A stretch of DNA of 64,000 nt from JAAYPI01 sp963668615 (lineage in GTDB: Bacteria; Bacteroidota; Bacteroidia; Bacteroidales; Paludibacteraceae). The DNA lies in assembly GCA_963668615.2 (NCBI GenBank), contig CAXXCL010000003.1:62001-126000 (forward strand), in the 5' to 3' direction. Shown here piece by piece: positions 53,728 to 61,315 of this stretch. Each line of letters begins with the position of its first letter. Position 1 is the first letter of the stretch. The translations under genes were made by a program, and so were the position numbers. The notes under the pieces were generated by a model, which made no database searches, had not been told where the DNA came from, and worked only from the letters and a program-made list of their open reading frames with translations.

Positions 53728-54405
53728 TTAAAACGGCAATTTATATGTCACCGTATAAGTACACCCCCAGTTGCTTTCATTATTAGCTCCATAACCAGGT
53801 ATATAAGAGGGAGAAGTTAATTGACTGTCATAAAAATGAAGAAGGGCTTTATACCTCACTGAAAATCCCATATAAAAATTGGTTAGCATTTCGGCTCTTA
53901 TTCCTACCAGAAATTCACCCCAACCAACATGCACTGATTTTTTTTCTATAGCAGAAACGGTATTTTCATTCCAATAATTGCTACTGATAGCTACATCATA
54001 TAATTTGTAATCCAAATCAGAAGAGCCATATCGCAAACCAATATAGAACATGTTATCAGCACCATTTTGATTTTTGATGAAATTATAGTTAATACCCAAA
54101 CGATTATAATAGCCGGATGACGTATATTTATAATCATCAAATGACTCATCCATATTCATCATTCCAACTTCCCAAACCGGATATAAACGATTCCACAGAT
54201 TAACATCAAGAGAAGCTTCCGCACCAAAAATGCCTCCATTGAAAAAACTTGCAATAGGAGCATAGGCATCTGCACTCAAATAAATACCTTGAAAAACCTT
54301 TTGTTTTTGTATCGATTGCTCTTTTATTTCCTCTGTAGCAAATACCTCTGCACAGAAAAAAAAGAACAAAATAATACTATAAAGATATTTTAAGATGGAT
54401 TTCAT
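53728..54405 (-). CDS. DUF6048-type outer-membrane beta-barrel protein
   Basis: A 225-residue exported protein. A signal peptide (about 1-23, ending CAEVFA) is followed by strands typical of a small beta-barrel (NMFYIGLRYGSSDLDYKLYD, MGFSVRYKALLHFY) and a terminal strand ending in aromatic Phe. No function is known. I used the ATG at 54405 (MKSILKYLYS) because it opens the signal peptide. Its start overlaps the end of the upstream DUF6452 gene by 29 bases; the two genes travel together in Bacteroidales. Confidence 0.82.
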   Translation of the reverse strand: MKSILKYLYSIILFFFFCAEVFATEEIKEQSIQKQKVFQGIYLSADAYAPIASFFNGGIFGAEASLDVNLWNRLYPVWEVGMMNMDESFDDYKYTSSGYYNRLGINYNFIKNQNGADNMFYIGLRYGSSDLDYKLYDVAISSNYWNENTVSAIEKKSVHVGWGEFLVGIRAEMLTNFYMGFSVRYKALLHFYDSQLTSPSYIPGYGANNESNWGCTYTVTYKLPF

Positions 54406-54835
54406 TCTTTGTATTTTGAATTTGGGAATTAACAATTTGAACCGCAGCTGTCCGCTCTCCCACTATTTTTGCCGAATCAATGGTTTGAAAAACCACGCAA
54501 CCACATTCTTCATTGAGCAATTGAGGAAATGATCTGTGTTGAATGATTAACGTATCATTAGCTCCATTCATTTTTAAAGCAAATGCCGTTTCATTTTCAG
54601 AAATACGAAGCGGAAGATAAATGGACGTTACACTTTTTTGATTGTTATACAAAATAGAATCGGATTCTACACCCGAGACAGTCAAACTATCCAACTTTAA
54701 AGAAGTTCCATCACTTTTATTTGTAAACTCAATACCCAAAAGTGTTTGAGTTGAAACTAAGCACTCCTTTTCTGTACAACTATACAAGGAAAATAAAACA
54801 AAGGAAACAATTATTATATTCTTTAAATATTTCAC
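54377..54835 (-). CDS. DUF6452-type lipoprotein
   Basis: A 152-residue exported protein with a lipobox (FVLFSLYSC, Cys at about residue 19) and a beta-rich body, containing a Cys pair in LNEECGCVVFQ (about 108-118). The function is unknown. It is paired with the beta-barrel gene, with which it overlaps, suggesting an envelope complex of a lipoprotein and a small barrel. It lies 16 bp after the nitroreductase gene. Confidence 0.82.
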   Translation of the reverse strand: MKYLKNIIIVSFVLFSLYSCTEKECLVSTQTLLGIEFTNKSDGTSLKLDSLTVSGVESDSILYNNQKSVTSIYLPLRISENETAFALKMNGANDTLIIQHRSFPQLLNEECGCVVFQTIDSAKIVGERTAAVQIVNSQIQNTKNEIHLKISL

Positions 54836-54851
54836 TATCAGCTATTTTTTT

Positions 54852-55358
54852 TTATTTTCTAATAACAATTTCACTCATCTCTTTTCTGATTTTCTCCCCA
54901 TAATTTCCATCCGAATAACCAATAGCCAATATAACTACCGGTTTCATATCATTCGATAACTGAAATAATTTTGAACACAAAGCCGTGTCAAAATTACAAA
55001 CCCAACAAGTTCCTAAACCTTGCTCAGTGGCAGCTAAAACAAGATGGTCTACCGCAATGGCAATATCAATATCGCAATGATCCTTGTTATCACTTTTTCG
55101 ATGCCAAGACTGTGAATGATCTCCGCAAACCAATATATATAAAGGAGCTGATTTAAACCATTCTCTATCATAGCAAGCTTGAAGATATTGTCTATTTTCA
55201 TCTTCTTGCACAATAATAAAAGTCCAAGGTTGACTATTTACGGCAGAAGGAGCAAATCTTGCACAATCCAGCATATAACTAATTTTATCTTCTTCTACTT
55301 TCTTCGATAAATAAGTTCTAACAGAAGAGCGACTTTTAGCTAATTCTATAAAATTCAT
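54852..55358 (-). CDS. Nitroreductase family protein
   Basis: A 168-residue FMN-dependent oxidoreductase fold with LAKSRSSVRTYLSKKVEEDK at the N terminus, APSAVNSQPWTFIIVQED (about 31-48), EQGLGTCWVCNFDT (about 110-123) and ILAIGYSDG near the end. It is of the same short subgroup as the gene at 44239. I used the ATG at 55358 (MNFIELAKS); an earlier in-frame start would overlap the upstream gene. The substrate is unknown. Confidence 0.9.
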   Translation of the reverse strand: MNFIELAKSRSSVRTYLSKKVEEDKISYMLDCARFAPSAVNSQPWTFIIVQEDENRQYLQACYDREWFKSAPLYILVCGDHSQSWHRKSDNKDHCDIDIAIAVDHLVLAATEQGLGTCWVCNFDTALCSKLFQLSNDMKPVVILAIGYSDGNYGEKIRKEMSEIVIRK

Positions 55359-55368
55359 TACTTCCAAT

Positions 55369-55896
55369 TTACCCAAAATAGTTTTTTATTTCCGATTTTA
55401 AAAAATTGATTGTCAAAGCAGTAGGTGTTTCATCCGCTGCCTGGTACGTTTCTAAAATCACTTTTGCCAATTCATAGGAAGGAGTTTGAGGCGGGACACC
55501 TGCTGCGGAGGTGTTTATTAATTGAATGATACTTTCTTTGGCATTTCTTACCAATGTCCAAGCTTCTTTACTTAAATAAACTTGTTGAGATAAATTGTGT
55601 TCGTATTCTGCACGAACCGAAGCAAGTAACGCTGAATGAAACTGCAAACTATTCATATTGCTATCTTGAACACGCACTAACAAGGACTCGGGGCTAATTC
55701 GTTCTAAAAACAACACAACACGCTCGTAAGCAGTTAATCTAACAGGTGTGATTATCGATACAGCAGACTTGTACAAATCATATCTACGCCTATTTTCTTC
55801 ATTTTTAAAGCTGCTTCTTAAAAAGAAATATGCGAATATGAGCATCAACAAAACGGGAACTGTATATTTCACTATTTCCATAAATGTATTATCCAT
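55369..55896 (-). CDS. Membrane-anchored protein of unknown function (DUF7935-like)
   Basis: A 175-residue protein with one N-terminal membrane helix (about 9-27) and a helical cytosolic or periplasmic body (RLTAYERVVLFLERISPESL, about 52-71). It has no enzymatic motif. The family label comes from memory of similar Bacteroidota proteins and is tentative. It lies between the glycosyltransferase and the nitroreductase genes on the minus strand with short gaps. Confidence 0.7.
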   Translation of the reverse strand: MDNTFMEIVKYTVPVLLMLIFAYFFLRSSFKNEENRRRYDLYKSAVSIITPVRLTAYERVVLFLERISPESLLVRVQDSNMNSLQFHSALLASVRAEYEHNLSQQVYLSKEAWTLVRNAKESIIQLINTSAAGVPPQTPSYELAKVILETYQAADETPTALTINFLKSEIKNYFG

Positions 55897-55919
55897 TGTC
55901 TATCAATTAATTATATAAT

Positions 55920-56879
55920 TTACTGCAAATTTGTTTTTTTTTCAATATTGTAATTATTTCTTTCAGAGGATGTACGACTAATCAATTCTCCCAAGAAACC
56001 TGTAACAAAAAATTGAACGCCCAAAATCATGGCTAACATAGATAAATAAAAATAAGGGCTATTTGTTACCAATGGAGCCCTTACTCCTTCGAGAATAGCT
56101 GATAATTTATTTACACCTACAACTACCACCGATATTAAGCCAAACAAGAACATTATACTACCCCATACGCCAAAAAAATGCATTGGTTTTATACCAAATT
56201 TTGACAAGAACCAAATAGTTATTAAATCCAAATAGCCATTAATGAAACGAGCTAAACCAAATTTACTTTGTCCGTATTTACGAGCTTGATGAGAAACTAC
56301 CTTTTCTCCTATCTTAGTAAAACCTGCTGATTTTGCCAAAAAAGGTATATAGCGATGCATTTCTCCATAAACTTCAATATTTTTCACTACCTCTAGCTTG
56401 TATGCTTTCAATCCGCAATTAAAATCGTGTAAGCGTATTCCGGATACCTTTCTAGCCGTGGCATTAAATAGTTTACTTGGAATATTCTTGCTAAACAAAG
56501 GATCGTAACGTTTTTGTTTCCAACCGGAAATTAAGTCGTAATCCTGTTCCATTATCATTTTGTACAAATCCGGAATTTCTTCAGGACTATCTTGCAAATC
56601 GGCATCCATTGTAACAACAACATCTCCTTTTGCCTCATTAAATCCACAATACAAAGCAGGTGATTTACCATAATTGCGACGGAATTTAATACCTTTTACA
56701 TTTTCATTTTGTAAACTCAACCCTTCAATGATTTTCCAAGAATTATCAGTACTACCATCACTTATGAATATGACCTCATAAGAACGACCTTCCCTTAGCA
56801 TCACTTTTTTTATCCATTCAAAAAGCTCTACAATAGACTCTTCTTCGTTGTACAGAGGTATGATAACAGAAATATCCAT
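55920..56879 (-). CDS. GT2 glycosyltransferase (GtrB/DPM1-like)
   Basis: A 319-residue membrane glycosyltransferase. The GT-A domain (about 1-225) has VIIPLYNEEESIVELFEW, ISDGSTDNSW and the DxD motif in VVTMDADLQDSPEEIP (about 89-104), and two C-terminal membrane helices follow (about 233-255, 272-300). This plan transfers a sugar to polyprenyl phosphate for cell-surface glycan assembly. It overlaps the DUF4199 gene by one base. The sugar is unknown. Confidence 0.92.
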   Translation of the reverse strand: MDISVIIPLYNEEESIVELFEWIKKVMLREGRSYEVIFISDGSTDNSWKIIEGLSLQNENVKGIKFRRNYGKSPALYCGFNEAKGDVVVTMDADLQDSPEEIPDLYKMIMEQDYDLISGWKQKRYDPLFSKNIPSKLFNATARKVSGIRLHDFNCGLKAYKLEVVKNIEVYGEMHRYIPFLAKSAGFTKIGEKVVSHQARKYGQSKFGLARFINGYLDLITIWFLSKFGIKPMHFFGVWGSIMFLFGLISVVVVGVNKLSAILEGVRAPLVTNSPYFYLSMLAMILGVQFFVTGFLGELISRTSSERNNYNIEKKTNLQ

Positions 56880-57415
56880 TATAATGTTTTTTTATTGTTT
56901 CTTTTCAGGAAAAATCCAAATATAAAACCTATTACCATTCCGAAGAAAGAATAAATCCAAATATTTTGAATGGCAACTTCTATCGCCGAAGGAACTCCCA
57001 CTTTTGTAATTTCAGCAGCATAAGTAGACAAGTCGGGTATTTGTTTTTCCAGAAGTTTCATTTCATCCAATAACAAAGAATATTGCTGATTCAAAAAGTC
57101 GGGTTGAATGTATTGATAAAATATGTATTCAACAGCAGCCAAGAAAAGACTGGCAAAGAAAAAAAGCAGAAAGCAGAACATATAAATGTGTGCATAACGT
57201 ACATTTTCTTCAAAAAAATTATCTCTAAATTTTTTAGCAAAAAAATATGCCAAAACAGGAATTAAACATGTGGCAAGAAGCACCAAAAAACTAAAAGTCA
57301 TAGAACTTGGGCTAAAAGCGGAAAGAAAAAAACGCAATATCAAAAATAGACCTAGAAATAAGCCATAATACATGGACAAGTGAAACATAGAAAATTTAGT
57401 ACCATTATTTTCCAT
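56879..57415 (-). CDS. DUF4199 membrane protein
   Basis: A 178-residue integral membrane protein with four hydrophobic segments (about 12-30, 37-57, 73-95, 147-170). The topology and size fit DUF4199, a Bacteroidota family of unknown role that often precedes a GT2 glycosyltransferase as here. A TACCTTTG -7 box lies 33 bases upstream. Together with the next gene it forms a likely operon for surface glycan synthesis. Confidence 0.85.
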   Translation of the reverse strand: MENNGTKFSMFHLSMYYGLFLGLFLILRFFLSAFSPSSMTFSFLVLLATCLIPVLAYFFAKKFRDNFFEENVRYAHIYMFCFLLFFFASLFLAAVEYIFYQYIQPDFLNQQYSLLLDEMKLLEKQIPDLSTYAAEITKVGVPSAIEVAIQNIWIYSFFGMVIGFIFGFFLKRNNKKTL

Positions 57416-57447
57416 AACACGAAGTAACGATTATCAATATTGTTCCA

Positions 57448-57455
57448 CAAAGGTA
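57448..57455 (-). promoter_or_regulatory. -7 box upstream of the DUF4199 gene
   Basis: TACCTTTG on the minus strand matches TAnnTTTG and is placed 33 bases before the start codon. No TTTG at the standard distance was found. Confidence 0.5.
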
Positions 57456-57582
57456 ACATTATTTGATCTAAATACACATGAAAAGATACAAAAATAATTA
57501 AATGTAAATGCTTCTTTCTCCAAACCTTAAATCAAAGAATCTTCAATATTTACAAACGTTCATAGAGATTTAGCCCAATCTA

Positions 57583-57613
57583 TTTGTTTTTTTTTCAAAA
57601 AGTTCTACCTTTG
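57583..57613 (+). promoter_or_regulatory. Consensus Bacteroidota promoter of the SRP RNA gene
   Basis: TTTG (57583-57586), 19 bases, TACCTTTG (57606-57613). The expected start site near 57619 is exactly where the SRP RNA closing stem begins, which supports both calls. Confidence 0.85.
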
Positions 57614-57618
57614 CACTC

Positions 57619-57713
57619 GGGTAAGTCCTGCACGACCAGCTCCCTTCAAATCCCCCAGGGCTTGACGGCAGCAAGGGTAGTTGGTTGAGCGGTGCGATGT
57701 AGGTCGCTTACCC
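57619..57713 (+). ncRNA. ffs: Signal recognition particle RNA (4.5S type)
   Basis: RNA scaffold of the SRP, which with Ffh delivers nascent membrane proteins. The ends pair (GGGTAAG at 57619-57625 with CTTACCC at 57707-57713). The conserved apical region appears as CCCCAGGGCTTGACGGCAGC (about 57654-57673), followed by AAGGGTAG and GGTGCGATGTAGGTCG. It is immediately followed by tRNA-Thr (four bases later) and shares its terminator. Confidence 0.92.
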
Positions 57714-57717
57714 ATTT

Positions 57718-57791
57718 GCCAGCATAGCTCAGTTGGCCAGAGCACGTGATTTGTAATCTCGGGGTCGTGGGTTCGAATCCCTCTGCCGGCT
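57718..57791 (+). tRNA. tRNA-Thr (TGT)
   Basis: A cloverleaf: acceptor GCCAGCA with TGCCGGC, D arm TAGCTCAGTTGGCCAGAGCA, anticodon loop TTTGTAA giving TGT (reads ACA), T arm GTGGGTTCGAATCCCTC. One A-C opposition in the acceptor. CCA is not fully encoded (TCA follows). It is cotranscribed with the SRP RNA. Confidence 0.93.
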
Positions 57792-57793
57792 CA

Positions 57794-57824
57794 AAATCCC
57801 AAAGTTATATTTTGGGATTTTTTT
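57794..57824 (+). terminator. Terminator of the ffs-tRNA-Thr unit
   Basis: AAATCCCAAA (57794-57803) pairs perfectly with TTTGGGATTT (57811-57820), loop GTTATAT, followed by T-run. Confidence 0.88.
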
Positions 57825-57858
57825 ATAGAATTTAAACGTATCAATAAAAATTTAAGTT

Positions 57859-58278
57859 ATGGGAAAATTAGAAGAAGTAAATGTGGGAATTTCTCACAAT
57901 ACTCTATCAACAGGTACTATTATTAAAGGTGAAATTGTCTCCGAAGGCGATTTTCGTATTGATGGTTCGGTAGAAGGTTCTATTAATTGCAAAGGGAAAA
58001 TTATTATCGGAACAAAAGGTTCTTTCAAAGGAAATATTAAGGGCGGAAATATTGATATTATGGGTTATGTACAAGGGGATCTGCTAGCAGAGAACTCTTT
58101 ATCATTAAAATCCACAGCTAAATTAGAAGGAGAAGTCCAAACAAAAACTTTAATCATTGAAGAAGGTGCCATATTCAATGGTAGCTGCAAAATGACAAAT
58201 AACAACATAGGTGATAGTAGAGTCAACACAAACGTGATTGTAAAAGAAACTGCAACAAGCGAAAAAGACAAAAAATAA
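57859..58278 (+). CDS. Bactofilin-type polymer-forming protein
   Basis: A 139-residue cytoskeletal protein. The bactofilin core (about 15-115) is a beta-helix with six-residue repeats of small hydrophobic residues: TIIKGEIVSEGDFRIDGSVE, GSINCKGKIIIGTKGSFKGN, and later STAKLEGEVQTKTLIIEEGA. The ends are short and charged. Bactofilins polymerise without nucleotides and scaffold envelope enzymes. It stands alone on the plus strand between the tRNA-Thr terminator and a convergent DUF4491 gene. Confidence 0.92.
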   Translation: MGKLEEVNVGISHNTLSTGTIIKGEIVSEGDFRIDGSVEGSINCKGKIIIGTKGSFKGNIKGGNIDIMGYVQGDLLAENSLSLKSTAKLEGEVQTKTLIIEEGAIFNGSCKMTNNNIGDSRVNTNVIVKETATSEKDKK

Positions 58279-58314
58279 ATTCTTTACTTATCTCAATTTC
58301 CCTTGTGGTTTTAC

Positions 58315-58620
58315 TTATTTATTCCTTTTTGGATTTGAAGGAAACCATCCTTTTTTGACTCGTTTTTGTTGTTGAAATATTTCGAGAATGCTCCAAAAAG
58401 AAGAAAAAGAAAAAACTCCAAGTAGAGATGAAATAATAATATTCTCCGACAAAAAAGAAAGTACTAGGGTTATTATTCCAAGTACAAGAAATATCCACCA
58501 ACAAGCTACTCCAAAATGATACTCAAACTTTATAACTATCGGATGAAATAATCCTATTATTAAAAAAGTACTCAATCCAACAACTAATCCAATCAAGTGA
58601 TACTCACCTAAGAACGCCAT
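58315..58620 (-). CDS. DUF4491 small membrane protein
   Basis: A 101-residue protein with three hydrophobic segments (about 8-28, 38-58, 63-82) and a basic C-terminal tail (QQQKRVKKGWFPSNPKRNK). The GEYHLIGLVVGLSTFLIIGLFHPIVIKFEYHFG opening (quoted in part: GLFHPIVIKFEYHFG) is the family signature. The function is unknown. It lies 25 bases downstream of the NamZ-like gene and is likely cotranscribed. Confidence 0.82.
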   Translation of the reverse strand: MAFLGEYHLIGLVVGLSTFLIIGLFHPIVIKFEYHFGVACWWIFLVLGIITLVLSFLSENIIISSLLGVFSFSSFWSILEIFQQQKRVKKGWFPSNPKRNK

Positions 58621-58645
58621 TTTCCCTTTATTATCTGATTAATAA

Positions 58646-59875
58646 CTAATTATATATCCAATATCTTTTAGATCTTTCTTTAAAAGTATTTTCGTCTTTA
58701 CGCCAGTAAGACTTAATTTGATCAAAGGAATATCCATTTTTCTGCAACTGCAAACGGATGTAATTTGTTCCACAGACTTTATCAAACATACTGAAACGTG
58801 TTGCATCACATTCTGCAAATAAATCATGCTCGGGATATAGCTTTTTCAAAACCTGCATGATATAAAATTGAATTTCAGATACTCTTGCTTTTTCAAAATC
58901 AGTAAAAAAGAATTGAACTCCTTTCAAGTTTTTTCCTTGACCAAATCCGTAATAAGGTTTGTAAGAAATAGGACGAAATATAACTCCATCCAAATGTAAT
59001 GCATTCATTGATTCTGCAAACTGCTGATCATCAATCCATTCCGTTGCAAAGGTTTGAAAAGGAACAGTATAACCTACCCCAATAGATATAACGCCCATTT
59101 CTCCCGAAATTCCGGAAGCTGGATAGTAAGTCGCTGACTGAACATACGGAATATGAGGAGATGTAGGAATCCATGGCAACCCTGTGCTCTCAAAATGCAT
59201 AGTTCTTTTCCAACCTTCCATCGAAACTATATTCAATTCACATTTTTTACCCAACATATTTTCTTCATTGAGCATATAAGCAAGTTCTCCACAAGTTAAA
59301 CCATAGATATATGGAATTTTAAATTGACTTACAAAAGATATATATTTATCTTCAGTCAGACATCCTTCAACTTTCAATCCGCCCAACGGATTTGGACGGT
59401 CAAGAATTATAATAGGTATTTTATTTTCCGCTGCTGCCTGCATTGCTAACCCCAAAGTACTTATAAAAGTATATGAACGACAACCAATATCTTGTATGTC
59501 ATATACCAAAACATCTATTCCTTTCAACATTTCCGGGGTAGCCTTACGGGTACCTCCATATAAAGAAAAAACTTTTATCCCTGTTTTTCTATCAACAGAT
59601 CCTGCCACTTTTTCTCCAGCGGCAATATCTCCACGCACACCATGTTCAGGTGCAAATAAGGCAACAAGAGAAACACCCTTAGCTTCATGAAGAATATCTA
59701 TCGTTGATGTTAAATTTGAATTTACACCTGTCGGATTAGTAATCAAACCTACCCTTTTCCCTTTAAGTATATCAAAGTTTCTTGCTTCAAGCACATCTAT
59801 TCCCGTCTTAACTATCTGACAATAAACAGAATATGCCAATAAAAAAGCACATAAACTCAACAACATCTTTTTCAT
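58646..59875 (-). CDS. DUF1343 exo-beta-N-acetylmuramidase (NamZ/YbbC-like)
   Basis: A 409-residue exported protein with a signal peptide (about 1-20). The DUF1343 fold is recognised by GIDVLEARNFDILKGKRVGL (about 26-45), FAPEHGVRGDIAAGE (about 75-89), VYDIQDIGCRSYTFISTLG (about 124-142) and ILDRPNPLGG (about 157-166). NamZ, the characterised member, removes MurNAc from the non-reducing end of muropeptides, so a role in cell-wall recycling is likely. It overlaps the upstream glycosyltransferase by four bases. Confidence 0.9.
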   Translation of the reverse strand: MKKMLLSLCAFLLAYSVYCQIVKTGIDVLEARNFDILKGKRVGLITNPTGVNSNLTSTIDILHEAKGVSLVALFAPEHGVRGDIAAGEKVAGSVDRKTGIKVFSLYGGTRKATPEMLKGIDVLVYDIQDIGCRSYTFISTLGLAMQAAAENKIPIIILDRPNPLGGLKVEGCLTEDKYISFVSQFKIPYIYGLTCGELAYMLNEENMLGKKCELNIVSMEGWKRTMHFESTGLPWIPTSPHIPYVQSATYYPASGISGEMGVISIGVGYTVPFQTFATEWIDDQQFAESMNALHLDGVIFRPISYKPYYGFGQGKNLKGVQFFFTDFEKARVSEIQFYIMQVLKKLYPEHDLFAECDATRFSMFDKVCGTNYIRLQLQKNGYSFDQIKSYWRKDENTFKERSKRYWIYN

Positions 59876-60780
59876 TTATCTTCTTTTTTCAAGACACATA
59901 AATAACTTAATCGATAAATATCAAACAAGAACAAACTCGGATTTGAAGATGCAAAGTTGCGTTCAAAAAGCTTTTTAAAACTTCTGAAAACCCATGCAAA
60001 AATGCCGCATAGACCATATTTTTCAGTTCTTTGAAAGGCTTTTACCAAACGAATATCCTTAAGAGAGTCTTTCCGAGTGGAATTTTTGTACAACCCATAA
60101 AGATTTTTTACGGCTTTTCGAACTTTTTGCAAATACAATTCTAAATCATCTATAAAAATCTGAAACATCTGATTATCAATATGATAAACAGGTATTTTAT
60201 GTTGTTCCAATTGTATTCCAAACCAAGTATCTTCATAACCATATCCTTTGATTGTTTCATCAAAAAAAATCGCTTCAAAAGCTTCTCTAGATATTAAGAA
60301 ATTAAATGAGCTAAAATATCTATATGGAAATTTTTCTCTTTTTTCGGCAGTAATTTCTTCCCTATTTTTACCATACTTCCAACGAAATAAGGTTTCTCTT
60401 GCTATTGGAGGTTGTTCCGAATATTTATACCCACCACAAATCACGAAAGGGGGGTTTTTATCTTCTATTTGAAACAAATATTTTTGTAAAAAAAATGAAT
60501 CTGCAGGAAAAGTATCGCAATCCATAAACAAAAAATAATGATACGTAGCCATTTCTGCGAGACGGTTACGAATGGCTGATCGTCCAACATTTTCAGGTAG
60601 CTCTATAAATTTGCAATAAGGAAACGATAACGCCATCCGATTTTCTTCTTTATAACAAAAAGAAGCATCATCCATAGCGACAATTTCGTATGAAATGAAA
60701 AGTAACTCTGCTTGTCGTCGCAATTCTTCTATTAGGGCAGAACAATTTTGATTGTATATGGGAATTAGGATAGAAATCAT
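59872..60780 (-). CDS. GT2 family glycosyltransferase
   Basis: A 302-residue glycosyltransferase with a GT-A fold: ISILIPIYNQNCSALIEEL at the N terminus, VAMDDAS (about 34-40) and the DxD motif in YHYFLFMDCDTFPADSFF (about 82-99). There are no membrane helices of note, so it is a cytosolic enzyme of surface glycan synthesis; donor and acceptor are unknown. I used the ATG at 60780; the codon before it is TTG. It overlaps the NamZ-like gene. Confidence 0.88.
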   Translation of the reverse strand: MISILIPIYNQNCSALIEELRRQAELLFISYEIVAMDDASFCYKEENRMALSFPYCKFIELPENVGRSAIRNRLAEMATYHYFLFMDCDTFPADSFFLQKYLFQIEDKNPPFVICGGYKYSEQPPIARETLFRWKYGKNREEITAEKREKFPYRYFSSFNFLISREAFEAIFFDETIKGYGYEDTWFGIQLEQHKIPVYHIDNQMFQIFIDDLELYLQKVRKAVKNLYGLYKNSTRKDSLKDIRLVKAFQRTEKYGLCGIFAWVFRSFKKLFERNFASSNPSLFLFDIYRLSYLCVLKKEDK

Positions 60781-60878
60781 CAAGTATATAAATATTGAAA
60801 TACTTTTTGCTAAGGTTCTTTTATCAAAACTTGGTTAAAGATACAACGGTTTTTTATAACTTTCAATTTATTTTAATC

Positions 60879-60911
60879 AAAAAGAGTTGCCCGATATTGG
60901 GCAACTCTTTT
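60879..60911 (-). terminator. Terminator of the carboxyltransferase-biotin carrier operon
   Basis: AAAAAGAGTTGCCC (60879-60892) pairs with GGGCAACTCTTTT (60899-60911), loop GATATT, and a T-run on the minus strand. It lies six bases after the carrier-protein stop. Confidence 0.82.
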
Positions 60912-60916
60912 ATTTG

Positions 60917-61243
60917 TTATTCTATTTCAATCATCAAAAAATTCTTTGGAATTTTCTCTCCGATTTTTACATTGATTTTCTTTATTATCCCATCGAAAGG
61001 CATTTCAATTTTATTTTGCATTTTCATGGCTTCCAAACGGAGTAATAACTCTCCTTTTTTAACCTTCTGTCCCTCTTTCACATCAACTTCAATGATAGTA
61101 CCAGGTATATGCGACTTTATTTCGCATTCATTTGGTTTTTCCCAGACAGTTCTATTTTTAAATTTTTCAGTAAGTAACGTTTTATATTTACGTGCTGTTA
61201 CTGCAAAATCTACCAATTCATTTTTTTGGATTTCTTCAGACAT
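60917..61243 (-). CDS. Biotin carrier protein (BCCP/MmdC type)
   Basis: A 108-residue biotin-acceptor protein. The biotinyl domain (about 45-108) has VDVKEGQKVKKGELLLRL and the biotinylation motif EAMKMQN, with the Lys as the attachment site. The N-terminal 40 residues are charged, without the long Ala/Pro linker of fused carriers. I start at the ATG at 61243 (MSEEIQK), as the codon further up is TTG. It follows the carboxyltransferase gene by 72 bp and carries CO2 between it and the sodium-pumping beta subunit at 49.3-50.5 kb, by inference. Confidence 0.9.
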   Translation of the reverse strand: MSEEIQKNELVDFAVTARKYKTLLTEKFKNRTVWEKPNECEIKSHIPGTIIEVDVKEGQKVKKGELLLRLEAMKMQNKIEMPFDGIIKKINVKIGEKIPKNFLMIEIE

Positions 61244-61315
61244 AATTTTATTTTTTACAGTCAAACGTCAATAATTCAATTCATTTATCTCTCACCAACG
61301 CATAACCTATTTTTA

